A stretch of 11,785 nucleotides of DNA from Planctomycetota bacterium (lineage in GTDB: Bacteria > Planctomycetota > Planctomycetia > Pirellulales > Pirellulaceae): assembly GCA_024277285.1 (NCBI GenBank), contig JAJRVM010000224.1, forward strand, positions 1-11,785. Reading direction: 5' to 3'. The position numbers and the translations under genes are program-made. The notes below the pieces were generated by a model. The model did no database searches and had not been told where the DNA came from. It saw only the letters and a list, made by a program, of their open reading frames with translations. This document shows positions 1 through 6,505 of the stretch, piece by piece. The stretch's first letter is position 1. Every line of letters begins with the position of its first letter.

Positions 1-57
1 AAAGAACAGAACGGTCCATGTCCTTCTTGCCCGTGCATTGCTGCCCTCGGCTGCTAG

Positions 58-321
58 CTGCTTGCGCGCGGCACCTCATCGGCCCTCTACGCGCAGAACA
101 AAGACGGGATCAACAACTCCACCAGCGAAGGCCGACTTATTAGCAGTCCGGGCGGGGTTCAAGAGATAGTCGCAATGGGCGAGGTTACGCTGGACAAGTA
201 ACTTGAGACTTTGGACGCCTATTCGGGTCAGCCAGTCTAAGACGTAGCAGGCGTGCGCTTGACGAACTTAATGCTCATTGGATTGGTAACAGCATCGACC
301 CAACCACGGGCATCGAAGTGA
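58..321 (+). pseudogene. Possible decayed coding remnant, unidentified
   Basis: Frame 1 reads as protein-like sequence from about 58 to 198 (including YAQNKDGINNSTSEGRLISS and then GGVQEIVAMGEVTLDK). It meets a TAA at 199-201, continues as LETLDAYSGQPV to a second TAA at 238-240, and runs on to a TGA at 319-321. No start codon with a ribosome binding site is evident. A protein-like frame with repeated in-frame stops, lying just before another gene fragment, suggests a degraded gene. I do not recognise the family. It may equally be non-coding sequence that reads well by chance, so confidence is low. Confidence 0.18.
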
Positions 322-566
322 CTTATCCCATCTCTCTGACATTTATTCGTGCCACTCGACTCATGATGCTGGTAATCGATTTCGGATTCCTTGTTGTTTT
401 TGATTACGTGCCTGGCGTCCCTGATGAACCGGTCGAGAGTCTGTTAGCCACGGCCGCCGAGTGCAACGGCCACAAGTTTGTTTCGCTGAAGTGGTTGCGT
501 GCAATGAAGACCGCGGCCAATTGCCCCAAAGACGTGATTGACCTCGAAAACCTTCCTCCCCTTTGA
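318..566 (+). pseudogene. Probable 3' fragment of a nucleotidyltransferase-like gene
   Basis: An 82-codon frame opens at a GTG (318) and ends at TGA (564-566). Its last part, about residues 36-80, reads like real protein and includes KFVSLKWLRAMKTAANCPKD followed by VIDLENL. Small MNT/AbiEii-type nucleotidyltransferases often end with a helix of the pattern K-x-x-A-x-R-P-K-D-x-x-D-L-x-x-L, which this resembles except that Cys replaces the usual Arg before PKD. The catalytic N-terminal part (GSx10DxD) is absent. The first 35 residues are hydrophobic and do not fit that family, as if a frameshift or junction lies near 400. No ribosome binding site precedes the GTG. I read it as the tail of a broken gene. 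A small standalone hypothetical protein is the alternative. Confidence 0.33.
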
Positions 567-590
567 GGCAGTTCCGTCCTTGCGCCCGTG

Positions 591-608
591 CCGGGGGCAT
601 GCCCCCGG
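591..608. repeat. Perfect 18-bp GC-rich palindrome
   Basis: CCGGGGGCATGCCCCCGG is an exact palindrome with no spacer. It lies 24 bp after the stop of the preceding gene fragment. No T-run follows, so it is not a classical intrinsic terminator. It resembles the GC-rich hairpins at 11667-11750 and may belong to a REP-like family. A second small hairpin (AGGGC-attca-GCCCT, 648-662) lies just downstream. Confidence 0.6.
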
Positions 609-658
609 ACGTGGTTCCTTTCGCAAGTCCGCCAGCGTGTTGCCTACAGGGCATTCAG

Positions 659-713
659 CCCTCCCTTTCTCCCTGCCCCCCCCATCTCCCTCTCCCCCAC
701 TCCCCCTCTCCTC
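659..713 (+). other. Pyrimidine-rich tract in a gene-free stretch
   Basis: Of 55 bases here only three are purines (G at 675, A at 684 and 699); the rest are C and T in short runs. It sits in the gene-free interval 567-900 before the FkbM gene. Such tracts can form unusual DNA structure or arise by slippage. I see no promoter or other gene in this interval. Confidence 0.5.
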
Positions 714-900
714 AATAGGTGGTCTGATATCGATTGCCGTTGACGCGCGTCCTTGATTTGGCTTAAGAACGCGGCAGTGCGCTGGAGTGTTTCGCTAGGT
801 CGCCTGCGCTTGGTTGCCATAAGCGCCGCGAGGACCGCTTTTGTCGGGCATTGCTTGCGTTACCCCTCTTTACTCAGCCTCCCAGACTCAAGGCGCGTTT

Positions 901-1713
901 ATGAGCATCTATCAACGACTGCGTATTTGGAACCGAGCAACGCGTTACTTGCACAAGTCCGAGGCAGCTGAGTGTCATTTCGCGCTCGCGTGCCTACGGC
1001 CTGGTATGAATGCGGTTGATATCGGCGCTCACAAGGCTGCGTATACCTATTGGCTGTCAAAGTCGGTGGGCAAAACCGGTCAGGTGTTCGCGTACGAACC
1101 GGTGCCGATCTTGGCCAATTACCTCCAGCAATACGCCGAGTCGTGTCGCAACAGGAACATTCGTGTCTGCCCGGTCGCCTTGTCGGACCAGGTAGGAGAG
1201 GCTCGGCTGAAGATTCCGCGCAGCGACTACTGTTGGTCCACACTCCAATACCAAGCGTCCGAAGTTGATTCGCCGCAAGCAGGTTTTTCCTACGTGCGAG
1301 TGCGAATGGACACGTTGGACGACCATCTGGATTCGATTCGTGCGAAACGTCCGATCGGGTTTGTGAAGTGTGATGTTGAAGGCCATGAACTGTCAGTGCT
1401 GCGTGGTGCGCAGCGCACGCTTCGACAAGATCGTCCCAGCCTCTTGCTCGAATCAACACCGTTGCCGTCCAGATCGGCTGACGAAAACGAGGCGTTCGGC
1501 CTTCTTGCCGAACTGGGCTACGTTGGGTACTTCTTCTTTCAAAGCAATCTGATCGGGTTGGAAGAATACGACGAGGCGCAACATCCGCTGGGTGATTCGA
1601 GCGTGCAGAATTTTGTCTTCATGCATCCAGAAGCATGGACCCTTCAAAACGCTCGGCATCCGTTCCAAGTCGAACCGTGTTCGGATTCACGGCGCAATGA
1701 AAAGGCGGCCTAG
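901..1713 (+). CDS. FkbM family SAM-dependent methyltransferase
   Basis: The 270-residue product has the hallmarks of the FkbM methyltransferase family, which O-methylates sugars, glycans or natural products using S-adenosylmethionine. The SAM-binding motif I is VDIGAHKAAYTYWL (residues 39-52), followed by the acidic strand-2 motif VFAYEPVP (62-69). The family motif FVKCDVEGHELSVLRGA lies at 154-170, with the usual RPSLLLE strand after it (178-184). The length is normal for the family. The frame is open upstream to a TTG at 841, but I prefer ATG 901 because AAGG (890-893) lies 7 bases before it and the homology-like part begins later. The substrate cannot be read from the sequence. There is no signal peptide, so it is probably cytoplasmic. 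The hydrolase gene starts 63 bases downstream on the same strand, so cotranscription is possible, but a functional link is not evident. Confidence 0.88.
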   Translation: MSIYQRLRIWNRATRYLHKSEAAECHFALACLRPGMNAVDIGAHKAAYTYWLSKSVGKTGQVFAYEPVPILANYLQQYAESCRNRNIRVCPVALSDQVGEARLKIPRSDYCWSTLQYQASEVDSPQAGFSYVRVRMDTLDDHLDSIRAKRPIGFVKCDVEGHELSVLRGAQRTLRQDRPSLLLESTPLPSRSADENEAFGLLAELGYVGYFFFQSNLIGLEEYDEAQHPLGDSSVQNFVFMHPEAWTLQNARHPFQVEPCSDSRRNEKAA

Positions 1714-1776
1714 CTGAGCAGCAGCCTAGACGGACAACGCCATTTAGCGCGACGGGCGGACGCCGATCGATGGCGA

Positions 1777-2682
1777 ATGACGAAATACCCAATGATCAAA
1801 CAAGGCCGAAACTCGAAGCCCGAACACCGTGTGAAATGCAGCCCTGCACAAGAGTGTCTGATGGGGTATATCTTGGCATGGTTGACAATGACGACCAGTT
1901 TGGGCTGCGCGCAGATCGGTTCAGTATCCCCGTTGGCGAGCTTTGAAAAAAAGCTAGTTTACCAACCGGCGCCGTTTCCCGAAGAAGTGCCGCGCGACCT
2001 GCCGTTTGAAGACGCCCATTTCCAATCTGCCGATGGCACTAAATTGCATGGGTGGCTGATCGAACATCCCGATCCACGAGCGGTTGCGTTGTTTTGCCAC
2101 GGTAATGCTGGGAATATTGCTAGCCGCGCGGCTACACTATGGATGTTGAATCAGCGTCATGGACTGACCGTGATGACATTTGACTATCGCGGATACGGTC
2201 AAAGCGAAGGCAAACCGAACGAAGTAGGTATCTTGTGCGATGCTCGGGCCGCACGTGCGTGGTTAGCGCAACGCACGGGTGTAGCGGAATCTGATATCTT
2301 GCTGATGGGTCGGTCGTTGGGTGGCGCCGTCGCCGTCGATCTCGCCGCAAACGATGGTGCCCGCGGTTTGGTGCTAGCGAGCACGTTCACTTCGATTCCC
2401 GATGTAGGCGCGCACCACATGCCATGGGCTGCTCCCCACCTGTTGATGACGCAACGCTTCAATTCGTTGCGAAAGATCAAGCACTACAACGGCCCTTTAC
2501 TGCAAAGCCACGGCGATGCTGATAGCGTCATTCCCATTGAATTGGGACGTGAGCTCTTCGAGGCGGCGCCTGGTCCCAAACAATTCGTTGTTATTCCCGG
2601 CGCCGACCACAACGACCCACAAAGCGAAGAGTATCGACGCACCTTCGATCAATTCGTGACTGATCTGCCAACGACGTGGTAG
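1777..2682 (+). CDS. Alpha/beta hydrolase (ABHD13/BEM46-like), exported or membrane-anchored
   Basis: The 301-residue product is a complete serine hydrolase of the alpha/beta fold. The oxyanion-region motif FCHGNAGN is at 106-113, the nucleophile elbow GRSLGG at 178-183 (Ser180), the likely acid Asp249 in HGDADSVIP (245-253), and the catalytic His278 in GADHND (275-280). The YRGYGQSEG motif at 137-145 is typical of the BEM46/ABHD13 branch. Near the N-terminus a hydrophobic stretch (about 30-45, ending TTSLGC) looks like a signal peptide; Cys44 could be lipidated, though Ser rather than Leu at -3 makes the lipobox weak. The start is uncertain: ATG 1777 gives a basic leader before the hydrophobic segment, while ATG 1861 (Met29) places the signal at the terminus. 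Neither has a strong ribosome binding site. The substrate is unknown; family members are esterases or thioesterases. The catalytic assignment is firm, the exact start is not. Confidence 0.88.
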   Translation: MTKYPMIKQGRNSKPEHRVKCSPAQECLMGYILAWLTMTTSLGCAQIGSVSPLASFEKKLVYQPAPFPEEVPRDLPFEDAHFQSADGTKLHGWLIEHPDPRAVALFCHGNAGNIASRAATLWMLNQRHGLTVMTFDYRGYGQSEGKPNEVGILCDARAARAWLAQRTGVAESDILLMGRSLGGAVAVDLAANDGARGLVLASTFTSIPDVGAHHMPWAAPHLLMTQRFNSLRKIKHYNGPLLQSHGDADSVIPIELGRELFEAAPGPKQFVVIPGADHNDPQSEEYRRTFDQFVTDLPTTW

Positions 2683-2703
2683 GGCCGTGGTGCAGGTGGC
2701 ACA

Positions 2704-2727
2704 CGCCGACTTGATTCAGATTCGGCG
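2704..2727. terminator. Terminator-like hairpin between convergent genes
   Basis: CGCCGA (2704-2709) and TCGGCG (2722-2727) form a 6-bp GC-rich stem with a 12-base loop, 21 bases after the hydrolase stop. It lies between the hydrolase and the convergent thioredoxin gene. No T-run follows on either strand, so intrinsic termination is only a possibility. Confidence 0.25.
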
Positions 2728-2829
2728 ACGCATCTGTTGTTCGCTGTGGTTGTTCGTTGGCTCGACACCCGGCTCAATCATGAACCGAAAGTGTTACCAG
2801 GCGGGACGATTGTTCCGCTCGTGGGCCAA

Positions 2830-3321
2830 CTAGAGCCCGAGCATGGAACGAAGTTTCGCCTTGCTCACCAAGCCTACCTCGCGGCCCACTATCTGACCGT
2901 TCTCGAAGACGATCAGCGCGGGTATCCCAGAGATCTGGTACTGAGTGGCCACTTGTTGGGCGTCATCAACATCCACTTTGACGATCCGCGCAGCTGGCTC
3001 GTCGCGTGCCAATTCTTCGAGCATCGGAGCCAGAAGTTTGCACGGGCCACACCAGTCCGCGTAGAAATCGACCAGTACGCGGCCTTTCACGTCGAGTACT
3101 TTTTGTTGGAAGTTCGCGTCATTTGCGTGATCGAGCACGCCATGGGTATTTGCTGTAGCCATGTATTGTTCTCCTTGTGTCTCGCTGCTTGTGGCAGAGC
3201 TGTTTGCCGCATCGGTTTCTGATGCCGCATCGCGACGGCTCGCATTGATCGTAATCGCCGCTACCGCCAGGACTGCACCGATAACAAGCAGCCCGCCCAT
3301 TCCACGATTATTGCTAGCCAT
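2830..3321 (-). CDS. Thioredoxin with N-terminal membrane anchor
   Basis: The 163-residue protein is a full thioredoxin domain behind an N-terminal hydrophobic helix (about residues 9-26). A Ser/Ala/Thr/Glu-rich linker (30-53) joins the two. The redox-active site is WCGPCK (Trp90, Cys91, Cys94), preceded by VDFYADW. The cis-proline is in SGIPALIVFENG (Pro134). These are the canonical dithiol-disulfide exchange residues. Because the helix precedes the domain with few flanking charges, the domain would face the periplasm or stay membrane-tethered. ATG 3321 has AAAGG 9 bases upstream on the minus strand. A second start at Met54 (3162) has an even better ribosome binding site and would give a 110-residue cytosolic thioredoxin of normal length. 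The gene converges on the hydrolase with 147 bases between them. Identity as a thioredoxin is very secure; the choice between one and two products is open. Confidence 0.93.
   Translation of the reverse strand: MASNNRGMGGLLVIGAVLAVAAITINASRRDAASETDAANSSATSSETQGEQYMATANTHGVLDHANDANFQQKVLDVKGRVLVDFYADWCGPCKLLAPMLEELARDEPAARIVKVDVDDAQQVATQYQISGIPALIVFENGQIVGREVGLVSKAKLRSMLGL
3171..3176 (-). promoter_or_regulatory. Internal Shine-Dalgarno site for a short thioredoxin form
   Basis: Read on the minus strand this is AAGGAG, 8 bases before an in-frame ATG (3162-3160, Met54 of the long form). The following sequence, MATANTHGVLDHANDANFQQ, is where ordinary soluble thioredoxins begin. Both match and spacing are near ideal, and better than for many real starts. 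It either marks the only true start or allows two products from one gene. Confidence 0.55.
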
Positions 3322-3696
3322 GATTCTTTGCCTTTCTTAAACATCTTCTGGCAACGGCCAACACTTTGGCGTTACCTCGCACACAATACTGACGCTTGAA
3401 CTGTCGAATGGTTACATGTTGTGGGAGTTTTGCTACATGCTAGCCGCTCGAGGGTTGGAACGTCAGTGGAAGACGTTGCCAGTGGTGCCAAACGGTTCGG
3501 AAAAAACGGGGTGAAACAGCGTCCACAGAGCCTTCGGAGTCTGCAACGGAGTTTTTCAACTCCTACTGGTCGGAGAGGACTTTGTGGCGGCGGACTTTGT
3601 GGCGGCGGACTTGGGGGGGGAGGTCAGTCGGGAAGTTCGTCTTGTGTCGTCGCCATGGGTGGGGGGACGGACATTCGAAGCCCAAGAGGGCGATTG
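3322..3696. other. Intergenic region between divergent thioredoxin and sulfatase genes
   Basis: No credible gene lies here. It should hold the thioredoxin promoter, which I could not place with confidence. Visible structures are a small hairpin GCCAA-cact-TTGGC (3357-3370), a hairpin GGAGTT-tttc-AACTCC (3548-3563), a 15-bp tandem repeat (3577-3612), a run of eight G (3613-3620) and a second G-rich patch near 3658-3667. A plus-strand frame here translates to a Gly/Arg-rich string produced by the repeat and is not a convincing protein. Confidence 0.5.
3577..3612 (+). repeat. Tandem 15-bp repeat, 2.4 copies
   Basis: The unit GGACTTTGTGGCGGC occurs at 3577-3591 and 3592-3606 exactly, and a third copy starts (GGACTT, 3607-3612) before dissolving into eight G. 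The perfect identity suggests recent slippage. It lies upstream of the sulfatase promoter candidate, in non-coding DNA. Confidence 0.7.
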
Positions 3697-3726
3697 TTTT
3701 CATGACGCGCATCGATTGTGTACAAT
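3697..3726 (+). promoter_or_regulatory. Candidate sigma-70-type promoter of the sulfatase gene
   Basis: TACAAT (3721-3726) matches the -10 consensus at five of six positions. TTTTCA (3697-3702) is a partial -35 match (four of six) with an 18-base spacer. The sulfatase ATG is about 110 bases downstream. Planctomycete promoters are less well defined than those of Proteobacteria, so this rests on consensus matching only. Confidence 0.35.
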
Positions 3727-3837
3727 CAGCCTCGGGTTTGGAAATGGACGTTGTGCGTTACACGAATTGCCGGTCCGATGACTCGGACGCAAGCTCGCCA
3801 ACGGTGCGGCTCGGTCGTTTTTCCCGGAGATTGTGAA

Positions 3838-5295
3838 ATGAAACATCGCTGCCTGTTGGTTTGCCTCTTCCTGAATCTGGGGCTGATCGTGGTCCCGACC
3901 ACGCGTGCAATGGAGCTTGCCAAGCCGAATGTGCTGTTCATCGCGATCGACGACCTGAACGATTGGATCGGCAAATTGGGAGGGCATCCCCAGACGCTGA
4001 CGCCAAATATTGATCGGTTGGCAGACCGTGGTGTGCTGTTTACGAACGCTCACTGTGCAGCGCCTGCATGCAATCCATCACGTGCGTCGTTGATGACCGG
4101 AATTGCCCCCTATGAATCGGGAGTGTATCTGAACGCGCAGCCATGGAAGCCGATGCTCAAGGACAAAGTGACTCTCTCGCAGCATTTCATGCAGAACGGC
4201 TACCGCGCCATCGGCTCGGGGAAGATCTACCACGGCAGTTTTCCTGATCCCGACTCGTGGGATGAATACTGGCCGAGTCAGAAGAAAAACCGGCCGGGTG
4301 ACCCGATGCCCAAACGCAGATCGCTTAACGGGCTCGGTATGGGGCACTTCGACTGGGGACCTGTTGACGCGGACGATTCGAAAATGGGCGACACGTTGGT
4401 GGTCGACTGGGTGATAAAACAACTGCAAGCGAAGCACCAAAAGCCCCTGTTCCTGGCCTGTGGGATCTTTCGGCCTCACCTGCCATGGTATGTACCGCGC
4501 AAGTACTTCGAACAATTCCCCCTCGCCAAAATCGAGCTGCCCGCGCATCGCGATGACGATCTGGATGATATCCCGAAGGCGGGAGTGCGGATGGCCAGCC
4601 CGGCACGTGACCATGCGGCGGTGATCAAACACAAACAGTGGCACGCCGCCGTGCAAGGTTACCTGGCATCGATCAGCTATGCGGATGGACAAGTCGGCCG
4701 GCTGCTCGATGCGCTGGACGCCGGGCCCAACGCCGGTAATACGGTCGTCGTTCTGTGGACCGATCACGGTTGGCACCTGGGCGAGAAACAGCATTGGCGC
4801 AAGTTCGCCCTTTGGGAAGAGGCCACTCGGACGCCGCTGATCTTCGTTGCGCCACGAGGCACGCCCGGTCTGGAGAAAGGAACGCCAGTCCATACTCGCA
4901 TCGATCAGCCGGTTAGCCTGCTCGATATCTATCCAACTTTGGTTGACCTGTGTGGTCTGCCGGCGCGCGGCGGGCTCTCGGGGCAAAGCCTCACGCCCCT
5001 TTTGGCCGACTCTCAGGCCTCCTGGCAACGGCCCGCGATCACGACGCACGGGCGGCTTAACCATGCGATTCGCTCCGATCGCTGGCGTTATATTCGCTAT
5101 GCTGATGGTTCTGAAGAACTGTACGACCACCAAAAGGATCCGATGGAGTACACGAACCTCGCCGCGCGGGACGAGTTTCAGGAGATCAAACGCCACCTAG
5201 CAGCGTGGTTGCCAAAAAAGAACGCTCCCAACGCCCCCGGCAACAAGAAAGGGAGCCGTCGCCGTGCCAAGAATCGGCGCGCGGACGGTTCATGA
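3838..5295 (+). CDS. Secreted type I sulfatase, iduronate-2-sulfatase-like
   Basis: The 485-residue product hydrolyses sulfate esters, probably on a sulfated polysaccharide, outside the cytoplasm. A signal peptide is clear (basic MKHR, hydrophobic core to about 20, likely cleavage after TTRA at 24). The domain then opens with KPNVLFIAIDDLNDWIG (29-45), whose Asp38 and Asp39 bind calcium. The signature CNPSRASLMTG (78-88) has Cys78, to be converted to formylglycine, and Arg82. The second metal and active-site block is WTDHGWHLGEKQHW (307-320; Asp309, His310), followed by TRTPLIF. The early ordering and HGWHLGEK block fit the iduronate-2-sulfatase-like S1 families common in planctomycetes. Length is normal. 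The tail (about 460-482) is strongly basic, which is unusual and may bind polyanions. ATG 3838 is chosen because GGAG lies 8 bases upstream and the signal peptide begins there; the frame is open back to a GTG at 3718. A sulfatase-maturing enzyme must be encoded elsewhere. Exact substrate is unknown. Confidence 0.94.
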   Translation: MKHRCLLVCLFLNLGLIVVPTTRAMELAKPNVLFIAIDDLNDWIGKLGGHPQTLTPNIDRLADRGVLFTNAHCAAPACNPSRASLMTGIAPYESGVYLNAQPWKPMLKDKVTLSQHFMQNGYRAIGSGKIYHGSFPDPDSWDEYWPSQKKNRPGDPMPKRRSLNGLGMGHFDWGPVDADDSKMGDTLVVDWVIKQLQAKHQKPLFLACGIFRPHLPWYVPRKYFEQFPLAKIELPAHRDDDLDDIPKAGVRMASPARDHAAVIKHKQWHAAVQGYLASISYADGQVGRLLDALDAGPNAGNTVVVLWTDHGWHLGEKQHWRKFALWEEATRTPLIFVAPRGTPGLEKGTPVHTRIDQPVSLLDIYPTLVDLCGLPARGGLSGQSLTPLLADSQASWQRPAITTHGRLNHAIRSDRWRYIRYADGSEELYDHQKDPMEYTNLAARDEFQEIKRHLAAWLPKKNAPNAPGNKKGSRRRAKNRRADGS

Positions 5296-5349
5296 GCCAG
5301 CGCGGCATCGGCCGAGCAACTTGCGTCCGCGGCCGAGTGCTGGCAAGCA

Positions 5350-5368
5350 TCTGACCGTCGAGGTCAGG
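5350..5368 (+). terminator. Hairpin downstream of the sulfatase gene
   Basis: CTGACC (5351-5356) and GGTCAG (5362-5367) form a 6-bp stem with a 5-base loop, extendable by one T-G pair, 55 bases after the sulfatase stop. No T-run follows. It may end the sulfatase transcript or belong to the adjoining repeat element. Confidence 0.3.
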
Positions 5369-5389
5369 CACGCTACAGACGCAAACAAA

Positions 5390-5494
5390 CTAGGCTTCGT
5401 CTCAAAACTCGTATTTACCACCTTGTGTTTCGCGTAATCTGCTGAAAAGGGCATGGCTTTGCCGCGCGAAAAGACGTTTTGGGACAAAGCCTAG
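5390..5494. repeat. 105-bp inverted-repeat element, MITE- or palindrome-like
   Basis: The left end CTAGGCTTCGTCTCAAAAC (5390-5408) and the reverse complement of the right end (5476-5494) agree at 17 of 19 positions. One difference is a G-U wobble in RNA. Nested inside are a further inverted pair, TTTCGCG (5428-5434) with CGCGAAA (5465-5471), and an overlapping alternative, GGCTTTG (5455-5461) with CAAAGCC (5485-5491). The whole could fold into one long hairpin. There is no transposase and I see no clear target-site duplication, so it could be a small non-autonomous element or a structured RNA. It sits in the 580-base gene-free interval 5296-5875. Confidence 0.5.
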
Positions 5495-5640
5495 CATCAC
5501 GCTTCTTTCTTGCCCGCCATTTTCTTTGCCCTCCAAGGAGAACCGCCAAAACGCCATCTATAAGCGCGAGGGCGGCAACGGGCCAAGAAGATTGTGGGCA
5601 AAGGATAGCGTTTGGTGGATTACGTTGCGATAAAGTAACG

Positions 5641-5670
5641 GTCTGCCCGTGTTCAGTCTGCCCGTGTTCC
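5641..5670 (+). repeat. Direct 15-bp repeat, two copies
   Basis: GTCTGCCCGTGTTCA (5641-5655) is followed at once by GTCTGCCCGTGTTCC (5656-5670), one mismatch at the last base. It lies in non-coding DNA 115 bases upstream of the efflux-operon promoter. A role in regulation is not evident; replication slippage is a sufficient explanation. Confidence 0.6.
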
Positions 5671-5784
5671 AACGCGGCACGCGCCAATTTTGGAACGAAG
5701 CGCGTCGCGTCAATCAGTAGCAAGATGGCAGCGGAAAGGGCCTTTTTGGGAGGCTCCGGAAGCCCCGACCCGTTACCATTTGAA

Positions 5785-5813
5785 TTGACATCCCCCTGCC
5801 GTTAGGCTAGTAT
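5785..5813 (+). promoter_or_regulatory. Predicted promoter of the TetR-RND efflux operon
   Basis: TTGACA (5785-5790) is a perfect -35 box. TAGTAT (5808-5813) matches the -10 consensus at four of six positions, and the spacer is the optimal 17 bases. The predicted transcription start is near 5820, giving a leader of about 55 bases before the GTG start. It is the best promoter match I found in the window. Confidence 0.6.
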
Positions 5814-5820
5814 TGCAGCA

Positions 5821-5838
5821 GGACGGGCGCGTCCGTCC
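5821..5838. promoter_or_regulatory. Candidate TetR-family operator
   Basis: GGACGGGCGCGTCCGTCC equals its own reverse complement at 16 of 18 positions, with GGACGG and CCGTCC as exact arms. It begins about where transcription should start, directly after the -10 box. TetR-family dimers commonly bind such palindromes of about 15-20 bp, and a protein here would block initiation or clearance. Which protein binds is an inference from position. Confidence 0.5.
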
Positions 5839-5875
5839 GGTTCGTGGTGGCACTTTGAGGAGGGAGTTCGGGCTT

Positions 5876-6499
5876 GTGGTAGGAGCGAAATCGGTTGCCG
5901 CGCAGGAGAATCCCAAGCGTGCGGCGATTCTACGTCATGCGATCGAGACATTTGCGCGCGAGGGGTTTCGAAACGCGGATGTTCAGGATATTGCCGATCG
6001 CGCCGCGGTTGGAAAAGGTACGGTTTACCGGAACTTTGCCAGCAAGGAGGAGCTGTTCTATGCGGCTACCTATGACGTCTTGATCCGCATGCGGGACTGT
6101 ATCTTCGCGGCGATCGAGGGAGTCGACGACCCCTTGGACGCCTTGTACGCGTTGGGGACCGCGCACACCACATTCTTCGCGCGCAACAAGTCGTACCTGG
6201 AGATTTTCGTACAGAATCGGGCGGAGTTTCGTGGCACGGTGCCCCCATTACACAAGCAACAGCACGAGCAGATGATCAGCCGCATTGTGACGATTGTCGA
6301 ACGCGGCATTGCGGCGGGGCGAATCGAGTCGACCGACCCGCGCGGCATCGTCATGACGATGGCCACCGTGCTCTACGGCACCATCATGTTCGGCTGTTAC
6401 GTCGACGACGACTACAGTTTGGGTGAATTAGGCGAGAAGGCCCTGCGGACTTTCTTGCGCGGCATCAGCACCAGTATCCACGCTGACTCACAAGGGTAA
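5876..6499 (+). CDS. TetR/AcrR family transcriptional repressor
   Basis: The 207-residue product has a canonical TetR DNA-binding domain: helix 1 around ILRHAIETFAREGF (18-31), then the helix-turn-helix DVQDIADRAAVGKGTVYRNF (35-54) and the following SKEELF (56-61). The C-terminal helical domain (about 65-200) binds an unknown ligand and dimerises. I choose GTG 5876 because the purine-rich GAGGAGGGAG (5857-5866) sits 9 bases before it and the product has normal family length; the frame is open back to a TTG at 5813, but that codon overlaps the predicted -10 box. The adaptor gene follows after 6 bases, so repressor and pump genes are one operon. TetR proteins beside RND pumps usually repress them until a toxic substrate or metabolite binds. 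The palindrome at 5821-5838 is the likely operator. Function as efflux regulator is inferred from context. Confidence 0.9.
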   Translation: MVGAKSVAAQENPKRAAILRHAIETFAREGFRNADVQDIADRAAVGKGTVYRNFASKEELFYAATYDVLIRMRDCIFAAIEGVDDPLDALYALGTAHTTFFARNKSYLEIFVQNRAEFRGTVPPLHKQQHEQMISRIVTIVERGIAAGRIESTDPRGIVMTMATVLYGTIMFGCYVDDDYSLGELGEKALRTFLRGISTSIHADSQG

Positions 6500-6505
6500 C
6501 ACAGC

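Noticed and set aside
899..1459. 186-codon minus-strand frame over the FkbM gene
   Set aside because: It is opposite clear methyltransferase motifs and gives a Thr/Arg/Cys-rich string typical of a shadow frame.
2737..3222. 161-codon plus-strand frame opposite the thioredoxin gene
   Set aside because: The minus strand has the WCGPC active site and two good ribosome binding sites; the plus frame has no start signal or motif.
3421..3705. 94-codon Gly/Arg-rich plus-strand frame
   Set aside because: Its composition comes from the 15-bp tandem repeat and G-runs, and it has no supported start.
3718..3837. Upstream extension of the sulfatase frame
   Set aside because: It would bury the signal peptide behind 40 residues; it overlaps the candidate -10 box, while ATG 3838 has GGAG at good spacing.
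4078..5196. 372-codon minus-strand frame inside the sulfatase gene
   Set aside because: It is fully antisense to a gene with complete catalytic motifs, has no ribosome binding site, and its product shows no recognisable domain.
5415..5723. 102-codon minus-strand frame in the interval before the efflux operon
   Set aside because: It crosses the inverted-repeat element and the 15-bp direct repeat, has no evident ribosome binding site and no recognised domain. It may recur where the repeat recurs, but I do not call it a gene.
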